64,000 nt of DNA from a bacterium (lineage in GTDB: Bacteria > Bacillota > Clostridia > Oscillospirales > Acutalibacteraceae). Under the pieces are notes generated by a model. It did not search any database, was not told the origin of the DNA, and saw only the letters and a program-made list of their open reading frames with translations. A program made the translations under genes and the position numbers. This document shows positions 17,557 through 24,230 of the stretch, piece after piece. Numbering within the stretch: position 1 is the stretch's first letter; every line of letters starts with the position of its first letter. The stretch spans positions 1 to 64,000 of the forward strand of contig JAHLAX010000048.1 of assembly GCA_020625875.1 (NCBI GenBank). Reading direction: 5' to 3'.

Positions 17557-18735
17557 ATGAACGAACTTGCTCTTAAATACGGTTGTAACCCTAATCAGAA
17601 GCCGTCTAAAATTTTTATGAAGGACGGCTCAGAGCTTCCTGTTGAGGTTCTCAACGGCAAGCCCGGTTATATCAACTTTCTTGACGCCTTTAACTCATGG
17701 CAGCTCGTGCGTGAGCTTAAGGCTGCTACAGGTTTGCCCTCAGCGGCTTCCTTTAAGCATGTAAGCCCCGCTGGCGCCGCTGTCGCTACTGAGCTTTCAG
17801 ACACTCTCAAAAAGATTTATTTTGTTGACGATCTCGAGCTCACTCCTATAGCTTCCGCCTACGCTAAAGCCAGAGGCGCTGACAGAATGTCCTCATACGG
17901 CGACTGGGTAGCTCTCTCCGACACCTGCGACAAGGCGACTGCTACACTTCTCGCGCGTGAAGTTTCAGACGGTGTTATCGCTCCCGATTACACAGACGAG
18001 GCTCTCGAGATCCTTAAGACTAAGCGCAAGGGTAACTATAATGTTGTTAAGATTGACCCCAATTATGTTCCCGCTCCGATCGAGCATAAGGACGTTTTTG
18101 GTATCACTTTTGAGCAGGGCAGAAACGAGCTCAAAATCGACGAGGAAATGATTACAGCTAACATTCCCACAGTTAACAAGGATTTCCCCGAGGAAGCTAA
18201 GCGCGACCTTATCATCGCTCTTATTACTCTCAAATACACACAGTCCAATTCCGTATGCTACGCTAAGGACGGACAGGCTATCGGCGTAGGCGCCGGTCAG
18301 CAGTCGCGTGTTCACTGCACACGTCTAGCGGGCAACAAGGCTGATATTTGGTGGCTCAGACAGCATCCGAAGGTGCTCGGATTACAGTTTGTTGACAATA
18401 TTCGTCGTCCCGACCGCGACAACACTATTGATGTATATATCTCTGATGAGTACGAGGACGTACTTCGTGACGGCACATGGCAGAACCTCTTTAAGGTTAA
18501 GCCCGAGCCGCTCACAGCCGAGGAAAAGAAAGAATGGATTGCTAAGAACAGCGGCGTAAGCTTAGGCTCAGACGCGTTCTTCCCGTTTGGCGACAACATC
18601 GAGCGAGCGCGCAAATCAGGCGTTCAGTATGTAGCTCAGCCCGGCGGCTCAATTCGTGACGACAACGTAATCGAGACCTGTGACAAGTATAATATGACAA
18701 TGTGCTTCACAGGTATCAGACTTTTCCACCATTAA
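17557..18735 (+). CDS. Stand-alone AICAR transformylase
   Basis: The 392-residue protein corresponds to the AICARFT half of PurH only. It formylates AICAR with 10-formyl-THF to give FAICAR, which the upstream PurO-like protein can cyclise. The catalytic Lys-His pair is seen as SFKHVSPAGAA (K67-H68). The C-terminal signature is also present (SDAFFPFGDNIE, QPGGSIRDDNVIE, MCFTGIRLFHH). The N-terminal cyclohydrolase domain of classical PurH is absent and no frameshift suggests its loss; the ORF starts cleanly after GGAGG. A palindromic repeat separates it from purD. Confidence 0.9.
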   Translation: MNELALKYGCNPNQKPSKIFMKDGSELPVEVLNGKPGYINFLDAFNSWQLVRELKAATGLPSAASFKHVSPAGAAVATELSDTLKKIYFVDDLELTPIASAYAKARGADRMSSYGDWVALSDTCDKATATLLAREVSDGVIAPDYTDEALEILKTKRKGNYNVVKIDPNYVPAPIEHKDVFGITFEQGRNELKIDEEMITANIPTVNKDFPEEAKRDLIIALITLKYTQSNSVCYAKDGQAIGVGAGQQSRVHCTRLAGNKADIWWLRQHPKVLGLQFVDNIRRPDRDNTIDVYISDEYEDVLRDGTWQNLFKVKPEPLTAEEKKEWIAKNSGVSLGSDAFFPFGDNIERARKSGVQYVAQPGGSIRDDNVIETCDKYNMTMCFTGIRLFHH

Positions 18736-18740
18736 TTTAG

Positions 18741-18774
18741 CCTTCCCTCGGGGGAAGGTGGCAGCCGTAGGCTG
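18741..18774. repeat. Intergenic hairpin repeat, family 1 (copy B)
   Basis: Two hairpins lie in the 94-base gap before purD: 18741-18758 (CCTTCCC/GGGAAGG, 7-bp stem) and 18762-18774 (CAGCC/GGCTG, 5-bp stem). The first stem and GGTGG resemble the element at 7871-7941. It sits inside an operon, so it could act as an RNA processing or attenuation site for purD. Confidence 0.7.
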
Positions 18775-18829
18775 ACGAATGAGGGATTTGATTTCCTTTA
18801 TATCAAATTCTATAAGGAGAAAAAACAAT

Positions 18830-20095
18830 ATGAAAATACTAATGGTAGGTTCGGGCGGACGCGAGCACGCTCTTATCAAGAAGCTCAAGGAAAGCCCCAA
18901 GTGCACCAAGCTCTATTGCGCTCCTGGTAACGGCGGTATCTCAAAGGACGCCGAGTGCGTTAACATCGGCGCTATGGATATTGATAATATGGTTAAGTTC
19001 GCTAAGGACGAAGCTATTGACCTTGTTTTCGTTGCTCCCGATGATCCGCTTGCCGCGGGTATGGTTGACGCTATGGAAAAGGCGGACATCCGCGCTTTCG
19101 GTCCTAACGCCGACGCCGCGATTATTGAAGCTTCCAAGGTTTTCTCAAAGAACCTTATGAAGAAATACAATATTCCCACAGCAAAGTATGAGGTTTTCAG
19201 CGACCCGAAAAAGGCTATCGAATATGTCGAAGCCGAGGGCACAACTCCCGTAGTTGTCAAGGCTGATGGGCTCGCGCTCGGCAAGGGCGTTATAATCGCT
19301 CAGACAATAGACGAGGCTAAAGCCGCGATTAAGTCCATTATGGAGGATAAGCAGTTCGGCGACTCTGGAAATAACATTGTTATTGAGGAATTCCTCACAG
19401 GTCCTGAGGTTAGTGTTCTCGCGTTTACAGACGGTAAGGTTGTAAAGCCTATGGTCAGTTCAAAAGACCACAAGCGCGCATACGACAACGATGAAGGCCT
19501 CAACACAGGCGGTATGGGTACGGTTAGCCCGAATCCCTATTATACTGACGAAATCGCTCAGGAGTGCTATGACACAATCTTCGTGCCCACAATCAACGCT
19601 ATGGCCAAAGAGGGCAGACCCTTCAAGGGTTGCCTCTACTTCGGTCTAATGATTACACCGAACGGTCCCAAGGTTATCGAGTATAACGCGCGCTTCGGCG
19701 ACCCCGAGGCCCAGGTTGTACTCCCAAGGCTTAAGACTGATTTGGTAGACATCTGCGAGGCTATTATCGATGAAAAGCTCGCTGATATTGATGTTGAGTG
19801 GTATGACGGCGCTACAGCCTGCGTAGTTATGGCGAGCGGCGGCTACCCCGTAGCGTATAAAAAAGGCATCGAAATCACAGGCCTCGATGAGAACGGCTCC
19901 GTTGACGGCGCGATTGTTTATCACGCGGGGACTAAACTCGACGGAGATAAGATGCTCACCAACGGCGGCCGTGTTCTCGGCGTAACAGCCAAGGCTGATA
20001 CGCTCGACGAGGCTTTAGACAAAGCCTACGCCGCGGTTAAGAAGATTAACTTTGACGGCGCTCACTACCGCACAGACATCGGCAGAACAAAATAA
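18830..20095 (+). CDS. purD: Phosphoribosylamine-glycine ligase
   Basis: PurD joins glycine to phosphoribosylamine (product of PurF) to make GAR. The protein is 421 residues from ATG 18830 after AAGGAG. A longer reading frame from 18779 runs into the palindromic repeat and is not used. The ATP-grasp fold is visible through MVGSGGREHAL, VVKADGLALGKGV, GGMGTVSPNPY and EYNARFGDPEAQ. It is the last gene of the purine operon and is followed by a strong terminator. Confidence 0.96.
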   Translation: MKILMVGSGGREHALIKKLKESPKCTKLYCAPGNGGISKDAECVNIGAMDIDNMVKFAKDEAIDLVFVAPDDPLAAGMVDAMEKADIRAFGPNADAAIIEASKVFSKNLMKKYNIPTAKYEVFSDPKKAIEYVEAEGTTPVVVKADGLALGKGVIIAQTIDEAKAAIKSIMEDKQFGDSGNNIVIEEFLTGPEVSVLAFTDGKVVKPMVSSKDHKRAYDNDEGLNTGGMGTVSPNPYYTDEIAQECYDTIFVPTINAMAKEGRPFKGCLYFGLMITPNGPKVIEYNARFGDPEAQVVLPRLKTDLVDICEAIIDEKLADIDVEWYDGATACVVMASGGYPVAYKKGIEITGLDENGSVDGAIVYHAGTKLDGDKMLTNGGRVLGVTAKADTLDEALDKAYAAVKKINFDGAHYRTDIGRTK

Positions 20096-20102
20096 AACAT
20101 TG

Positions 20103-20132
20103 TAGGGGAGTCCGTCTCGGGCTCCCTAAACT
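20103..20132 (+). repeat. 30-bp repeat, family 2 (copy A)
   Basis: This 30-base unit, with an internal dyad (GGAGTCC/GGGCTCC) and the tail CTCCCTAAACT, matches 20803-20832 at 26 of 30 positions in the same orientation. The two copies lie on either side of the membrane-protein/XRE cassette and are exactly 700 bases apart. Confidence 0.75.
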
Positions 20133-20154
20133 TATCCGCTCCTACCGCTCCCGA

Positions 20155-20185
20155 AAAAATCCCCGAAAAAAGTTCGGGGATTTTT
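20155..20185 (+). terminator. Intrinsic terminator of the purine operon
   Basis: A perfect 13-bp stem (20155-20167 with 20173-20185), A/T-rich outside and CCCCG/CGGGG inside, has a five-base loop and ends in five T. Confidence 0.93.
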
Positions 20186-20196
20186 AAAAATTTCGC

Positions 20197-20225
20197 TTGA
20201 CAAGTAAACTTGGCAGTGTTATAAT
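20197..20225 (+). promoter_or_regulatory. Consensus SigA promoter of the small cassette
   Basis: TTGACA (20197-20202) and TATAAT (20220-20225) are exactly 17 bases apart: a full consensus promoter, which would be very strong unless repressed. The -35 overlaps the first palindromic operator. Confidence 0.9.
20198..20215. promoter_or_regulatory. Palindromic operator 1
   Basis: TGACAAGT-AA-ACTTGGCA is an 18-base dyad (seven of eight arm positions pair). It covers most of the -35 box and the spacer. An almost identical site lies 33 bp downstream. It is the likely binding site of the XRE regulator encoded at 20591-20800. Confidence 0.65.
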
Positions 20226-20230
20226 AAAGT

Positions 20231-20248
20231 TGCAAAGTAAACTTGGCA
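20231..20248. promoter_or_regulatory. Palindromic operator 2
   Basis: TGCAAAGT-AA-ACTTGGCA repeats operator 1 with its right half identical, centre to centre 33 bp (three helical turns). It lies just at or after the expected transcription start, a typical roadblock position. Confidence 0.65.
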
Positions 20249-20261
20249 AGGAGATGTTATT

Positions 20262-20585
20262 ATGGATAAGAATGAAATTTTGGCTAAAAGCAGGCAAGAA
20301 AACAAAGGTACCGACCTTTTTGAAAGAGACGCTATGAATTCGGCTAGTCAGAAAGCAGTCGCTGTCGGAGGAATTGTTTGTATGTTTCTTACGTTTGCCG
20401 ATCTATTTTTCGGTGGTTCGTTTAACTATACTCTCTGGGGGATATATCTTTCTATGACAGGAACCACATTAATTGTAAAATATTTTCATCTGAGAAAAAT
20501 ACATGAGCTAATTTTCGGTATAGCTGAGATAGTGCTTGCTATAGCATTTATTGTATTACATTTTCTGCGATTTAATCTAAGGTAA
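20262..20585 (+). CDS. Small three-helix membrane protein (XRE-linked family)
   Basis: The 107-residue protein has a charged N-terminus (KNEILAKSRQENKG) and about three membrane segments (roughly residues 30-47, 53-70 and 84-103). Proteins of this type, starting with a K-x-x-I-L-x-x-S-R-x-E motif, are common in Firmicutes next to a short XRE regulator (DUF6442-like); their function is not known. Start ATG follows CAAGGAGATGTT. The regulator gene starts five bases after its stop. Both are driven by the consensus promoter with two palindromes. Confidence 0.72.
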   Translation: MDKNEILAKSRQENKGTDLFERDAMNSASQKAVAVGGIVCMFLTFADLFFGGSFNYTLWGIYLSMTGTTLIVKYFHLRKIHELIFGIAEIVLAIAFIVLHFLRFNLR

Positions 20586-20590
20586 ATATT

Positions 20591-20800
20591 ATGGATGATA
20601 AACTTGTTTTAAAAACCAATCTTAAAGAAATCCGTTCTCAAGCAGGTCTCTCACAACAAGCTTTGGCGGATATTGTCGGTGTCTCCCGCAACACAATAAG
20701 CTCAATAGAAACAGGGCAATTCAACCCGACAGCCAAACTTGCCCTGATACTCTGTATCGCCCTCGACAAAAAATTTGAGGAACTTTTTTATTTTGAATAA
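20591..20800 (+). CDS. Short XRE-family transcriptional regulator
   Basis: This 69-residue protein is a single helix-turn-helix domain. It contains LKEIRSQAGLSQQALADIVGVSRNTISSIETGQFNPTAK (helices about residues 10-58, quoted in part), typical of the YozG-like XRE group. It has no effector domain. As the only DNA-binding protein in the cassette it is the likely repressor for the two palindromes upstream, giving autoregulation together with the membrane protein. The start lies five bases after the previous stop. Transcripts would end in the palindromic element at 20849-20912. Confidence 0.85.
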   Translation: MDDKLVLKTNLKEIRSQAGLSQQALADIVGVSRNTISSIETGQFNPTAKLALILCIALDKKFEELFYFE

Positions 20801-20802
20801 AT

Positions 20803-20832
20803 TAGAGGAGTACGTCTTGGACTCCCTAAACT
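20803..20832 (+). repeat. 30-bp repeat, family 2 (copy B)
   Basis: Second copy of the unit at 20103-20132 (26 of 30 identical, direct orientation), starting right after the regulator stop codon. It has the same dyad (GGAGTAC/GGACTCC) and CTCCCTAAACT tail. Confidence 0.75.
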
Positions 20833-20848
20833 ATTTTATGTCTCAATC

Positions 20849-20912
20849 TGTCATTCTGAGGAGCATAGCGACGAAGAATCTTTAAGATCCTTCGCTAACG
20901 CTCAGGATGACA
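20849..20912. repeat. Palindromic repeat, family 3 (copy A), likely bidirectional terminator
   Basis: The ends TGTCATTCTGAG and CTCAGGATGACA form an inverted repeat (11 of 12). The inside continues the fold (GAAGAATCTT with AAGATCCTTC), giving one long stem. A T run follows on the + strand and an A run precedes copA, so it can stop transcription of both the regulator gene and, after copA, the reverse strand. A second copy in opposite orientation is at 59701-59779. Confidence 0.8.
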
Positions 20913-20927
20913 CTTTTTGTTATTTTT

Positions 20928-23144
20928 TTAAACTTTCTTCGGGTTAAACCTTTTTAATCTCAACGCGTTACTAACCACGCATATGGAGCTCAAGCTCATA
21001 GCGATTGTACCGAACATCGGCTGCATCTGCCAGCCGAGTAATGAATAAAACGCGCCCGCCGCGAGCGGTATGCAGATTATGTTGTATATAAAAGCCCAGA
21101 AAAGGTTTTCTTTTATATTCCTAAGTACCGCCTTGCTGAGCTCTATTGTAGTGACAACGTCCATCAAATCACTTTTCATCAGCACGATGTCCGCCGAGTC
21201 AATCGCGATGTCAGTTCCCGCGCCTATTGCTATTCCAACGTCCGCGCTGACCAGAGCGGGTGAGTCGTTAACTCCGTCGCCGACCATAGCGACAGCTCCG
21301 TTCTCCCTATATTTTCTGACAAATTCTTCTTTTTCATTCGGCATTACCTGAGCGTGAGCGGTCGAAATACCCGCGCTCTTTCTGATATATTCAGCCGCCT
21401 GTTCGTTGTCGCCTGTCAGCATTACGGTGTTTATATCCATATTGTTGAGACTCGATACCGCGTCCTTGCTGCTTTCTTTAATTGTGTCGGCTACGGCGAT
21501 GATACCGATGACTTTTTCTTCGTCCGCGAAAATAAGCGGAGTTTTTCCGCAAGCGTATAATTCTTTAATAGAATTATTATCAAAATCAATACCTAAGTTT
21601 TGAATAAAGCTATAATTTCCCGAGAAATACTTTTTGTTGTTAATTACAGCTGATATTCCCGAGCCTGTATGAGATTCAAATTTTTCAGTTTTAATCAATT
21701 CAATCTCGTTGTTTTTCGCGTAGTTGACGACCGCTTTCGCCAGCGGATGTTCCGAGTTGTTTTCGAGCGCGTACGCTGTTTTTAACAAATCTGTTTTATC
21801 AGTATAGGGGAGGACGTCGGTCACAGATGGCTCGCCCTTTGTGATTGTACCTGTTTTGTCGAGTACGACAGTTTTAACTTTGTTGACAGTCTCGAGCGCC
21901 TCAGCCGATTTAATTAGTATACCGTACTGCGCTGCCTTACCTGTACCGACCATAATCGCTGTGGGGGTTGCAAGCCCGAGCGCGCAGGGGCACGAGATTA
22001 CAAGAACAGCGATTCCGAACGTTATCGCCCGACTGAATTCAGCTCCGCACAAGAGCCAAATTACGGTCGTTATAATCGCTATACCGATTACAGCGGGCAC
22101 AAATACCGCCGCTACCTTGTCCGCGATTCTCGCAATCGGCGCTTTAGAGGTTGTGGCGTCCTCAACGAGCTTTATTATCTTTGCAAGCGTTGTGTCCTCA
22201 CCCGTGTTAACAGCTTCAATTTTAATATATCCGGATGTAATTACCGTGCCGCCTGTCACATTATCGCCGACGGTTTTATCAACGGGAATGCTCTCGCCTG
22301 TAATCGCGCTCTCGTCAACGCTGCATTCACCCTCAACAATTTTGCCGTCAACAGGCACGCTCATACCGTTCTTGCATATGACAATATCGCCTGCTCTAAG
22401 CGAGCTTGTTTCAACCTCTTTTTCAATTCCGTCTTTTTCAACAAGCGCGGTTTTAGGCGTTAGCTTAATGAGCTTGCTGATAGCCGACGAGGTTTTGCTC
22501 TTACTTTTACTCTCTAAGAACTTTCCGATTGTAATAAAAGTCAGAATCATTCCAGCCGATTCAAAATAGTAGTGAATACCAAGGCTTTCGGCGGTCATAA
22601 CGTCAGCGTTGTTAATAATCGCTATAATAAAATTATAAATGCTGTAAGCTACAGAAACTCCCGCGCCCAGCGCTATAAGCGCGTCCATATTCGGGTTGAG
22701 CTTGAACAGCGACTTGAAACCGTTTATAAAATACTTCCTGTTAAGAAACAGAATAGGAACAAGTAAAAGTATTTCAACGATTCCGAGAATTGTCATATTA
22801 TTAAGAAAAGGAATATGAATCCCAAACATATGGCTCATACTCACGAACATCAGCGGAATCAAAAACGCGATTGAAAGAATGAGCTGTGTTTTTGTTTTAT
22901 CCGCGTTTTCGCTGTATTCATCATTATCGCGCGAAAACTCCTTAGCGCCGTAACCTGCTTTTCTAACGGCGTTAATTATTTTTTTGTTATTCAGTTTGGT
23001 TTCGTCATAACTCGCGTCCATGGTGTTTGCGAGCAGATTTACGCTGACAGTATCAATTCCGTCGAGCTTTTTTACCGCGTTTTCCACATGAGCCTGACAC
23101 GCCGAGCACATCATTCCCGTAATATTAAACTTCTGTTCTTTCAT
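20928..23144 (-). CDS. copA: Copper-translocating P1B-type ATPase
   Basis: CopA exports copper(I) across the membrane. The 738-residue protein starts with one heavy-metal-associated domain (MMCSAC, Cys13 and Cys16). About eight membrane helices are present, with the metal site CPC at about residue 387. The phosphorylation site DKTGTITKGEP is near residue 430. The P1B nucleotide-binding His-Pro is in NNSEHPLAKA, and the hinge is MVGDGVNDSPAL. Length is typical for a single-HMA CopA. No CopZ, CsoR or CopY gene is adjacent. The gene has its own promoter and ends at a palindromic element. Confidence 0.94.
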   Translation of the reverse strand: MKEQKFNITGMMCSACQAHVENAVKKLDGIDTVSVNLLANTMDASYDETKLNNKKIINAVRKAGYGAKEFSRDNDEYSENADKTKTQLILSIAFLIPLMFVSMSHMFGIHIPFLNNMTILGIVEILLLVPILFLNRKYFINGFKSLFKLNPNMDALIALGAGVSVAYSIYNFIIAIINNADVMTAESLGIHYYFESAGMILTFITIGKFLESKSKSKTSSAISKLIKLTPKTALVEKDGIEKEVETSSLRAGDIVICKNGMSVPVDGKIVEGECSVDESAITGESIPVDKTVGDNVTGGTVITSGYIKIEAVNTGEDTTLAKIIKLVEDATTSKAPIARIADKVAAVFVPAVIGIAIITTVIWLLCGAEFSRAITFGIAVLVISCPCALGLATPTAIMVGTGKAAQYGILIKSAEALETVNKVKTVVLDKTGTITKGEPSVTDVLPYTDKTDLLKTAYALENNSEHPLAKAVVNYAKNNEIELIKTEKFESHTGSGISAVINNKKYFSGNYSFIQNLGIDFDNNSIKELYACGKTPLIFADEEKVIGIIAVADTIKESSKDAVSSLNNMDINTVMLTGDNEQAAEYIRKSAGISTAHAQVMPNEKEEFVRKYRENGAVAMVGDGVNDSPALVSADVGIAIGAGTDIAIDSADIVLMKSDLMDVVTTIELSKAVLRNIKENLFWAFIYNIICIPLAAGAFYSLLGWQMQPMFGTIAMSLSSICVVSNALRLKRFNPKKV

Positions 23145-23173
23145 TATATCACCCGATTAGTCATATCTAACTC

Positions 23174-23202
23174 ATTGTATCATATTTAATTTATTCAGTC
23201 AA
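23174..23202 (-). promoter_or_regulatory. SigA-type promoter for copA
   Basis: On the reverse strand TTGACT (23197-23202) and TACAAT (23174-23179) are 17 bases apart, with an extended -10 TGA. No clear CopY (TACANNTGTA) site is visible around it. Confidence 0.65.
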
Positions 23203-23208
23203 TAATTA

Positions 23209-23233
23209 AAGTCGCCGCATATTGCGACGACTT
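23209..23233. terminator. Hairpin between spo0A and copA
   Basis: An 11-bp stem with one imperfect pair (23209-23219 with 23223-23233, AAGTCG/CGACTT outer part) follows the spo0A stop on the reverse strand. The T run is stronger on the + strand than in the spo0A direction. Confidence 0.65.
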
Positions 23234-23236
23234 TTT

Positions 23237-24001
23237 TTAACTCGCGTTCTTCAGTTGTAATCTCAGCTTATCGGCTATCATAGCGATAAACTCGCTGTTA
23301 GTCGGCTTGCCTCTGCCGTTATGTATAGTATATCCGAAGTACGAATTGAGCACATCCACATCGCCTCTGTCCCAGGCAACCTCAATAGCGTGGCGAATAG
23401 CTCTTTCAACTCTTGATGATGTAGTTTCGTATTTCTTCGCGACACTCGGGTATAGCTGTTTTGTAACCGCGTTTATAATTTCGGGATGCTCAATTGACAT
23501 TATAATCGAATCCCTCAGATAATTATATCCTTTTATATGAGCTGGAACGCCGATGTCGTGTAGAATCTCTGTGACCTTTAGCTCAATCCCGTAATTGTCA
23601 TAAAGATTAACAGAGCTTCTGGTTTTTCCTTTGTTATAAAGCGTTAGTATATCCTCGCATATGGCTTTAATGTTGTAAGGCTTTAGCGCGTAGTAACTCG
23701 CTCCGCTCGTCATAATCTCTCTTTCGAGCGCGGGACTGTTGAATGAGGCGGTAACAATTATAATAGGGGATTTAACTTTCTTTTGTTTAATCATTCTCAT
23801 AACACCGAGCGAATCAAGCCTTGTCATAAACAGATTCATTATTACAACGTCAGGCGATTCGTTCATAATTTTTAATAAAAGTTCTTCTCCGTCATTATTA
23901 CAGAACTCAGGTAAAATATTATAACCTTTTATTATATTCAAATCTTCGTCTGTAAAAGTGTTTATATCTTCCGTAATCAGCAGTTTTATTGGTTTATTCA
24001 T
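23237..24001 (-). CDS. spo0A: Spo0A, sporulation master regulator, with Asn at the phospho-acceptor site
   Basis: Spo0A is the response regulator that commits Bacillota to sporulation. The start is ATG 24001, eight bases after GGAGG, giving 254 residues; upstream in-frame ATGs lack good spacing. The C-terminal DNA-binding domain is typical ([56 protein letters not shown]). The receiver domain keeps an acidic pair (E11, D12), T84 and K107. However, the phospho-acceptor position reads [12 protein letters not shown]: Asn56 (codon AAT at 23834-23836, reverse strand) instead of the usual Asp-I-I-M-P. The following Pro is Thr. Asp56 is the phosphorylated residue of Bacillus Spo0A, so phosphorelay control may be lost or changed here. 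SpoIVB is encoded directly upstream, the usual clostridial order. Confidence 0.93.
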   Translation of the reverse strand: MNKPIKLLITEDINTFTDEDLNIIKGYNILPEFCNNDGEELLLKIMNESPDVVIMNLFMTRLDSLGVMRMIKQKKVKSPIIIVTASFNSPALEREIMTSGASYYALKPYNIKAICEDILTLYNKGKTRSSVNLYDNYGIELKVTEILHDIGVPAHIKGYNYLRDSIIMSIEHPEIINAVTKQLYPSVAKKYETTSSRVERAIRHAIEVAWDRGDVDVLNSYFGYTIHNGRGKPTNSEFIAMIADKLRLQLKNAS

Positions 24002-24035
24002 ATTCATATCCTCCGTTAATTTTGTTTGCAAGCTA

Positions 24036-24064
24036 ATACTACCATAAAGTGGTAAAATTGGCAA
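24036..24064 (-). promoter_or_regulatory. Candidate promoter of spo0A
   Basis: On the reverse strand TTGCCA (24059-24064) and TAGTAT (24036-24041) are 17 bases apart, with the start codon about 28 bases after the expected start point. Confidence 0.5.
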
Positions 24065-24162
24065 TAGTTTCCAATTAACTTTTTTAAAAATTTGCGATTT
24101 TTTTATTACATACTTTTAATATTCTAAAGAAAACATCAATATATTGTATATTGCGCGATAAA

Positions 24163-24181
24163 TCGACACAATATATCGACA
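24163..24181 (-). promoter_or_regulatory. Two 0A-box-like sites upstream of spo0A
   Basis: On the reverse strand TGTCGAT occurs twice in direct repeat (cores at 24163-24168 and 24176-24181, 13 bases apart), matching six of seven bases of the Spo0A box TGTCGAA. They lie about 160 bases before the spo0A start, in the spoIVB-spo0A gap, as expected for autoregulation. Confidence 0.5.
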
Positions 24182-24205
24182 TACTATTTGACTCGTTGTT
24201 ATGTA

Positions 24206-24228
24206 ACCTCTGCCAAAAGGGCAGAGGT
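24206..24228 (-). terminator. Hairpin after spoIVB
   Basis: A perfect 9-bp stem (24206-24214 with 24220-24228, ACCTCTGCC/GGCAGAGGT) with a five-base loop lies two bases after the spoIVB stop. No T run follows on the reverse strand, so termination may be partial and some spo0A mRNA may come by readthrough. Confidence 0.6.
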
Positions 24229-24230
24229 AT

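Noticed and set aside
18779-18829. Upstream extension of purD
   Set aside because: It starts in the palindromic repeat and lacks a ribosome-binding site; ATG 18830 follows AAGGAG and begins the conserved KILMVGSGGREH.
21841-22569. A 242-codon + strand reading frame inside copA
   Set aside because: It is antisense to a fully conserved copper ATPase, has no ribosome-binding site and its translation is low-complexity Ser/Thr/Val/Ile, typical of a shadow frame.
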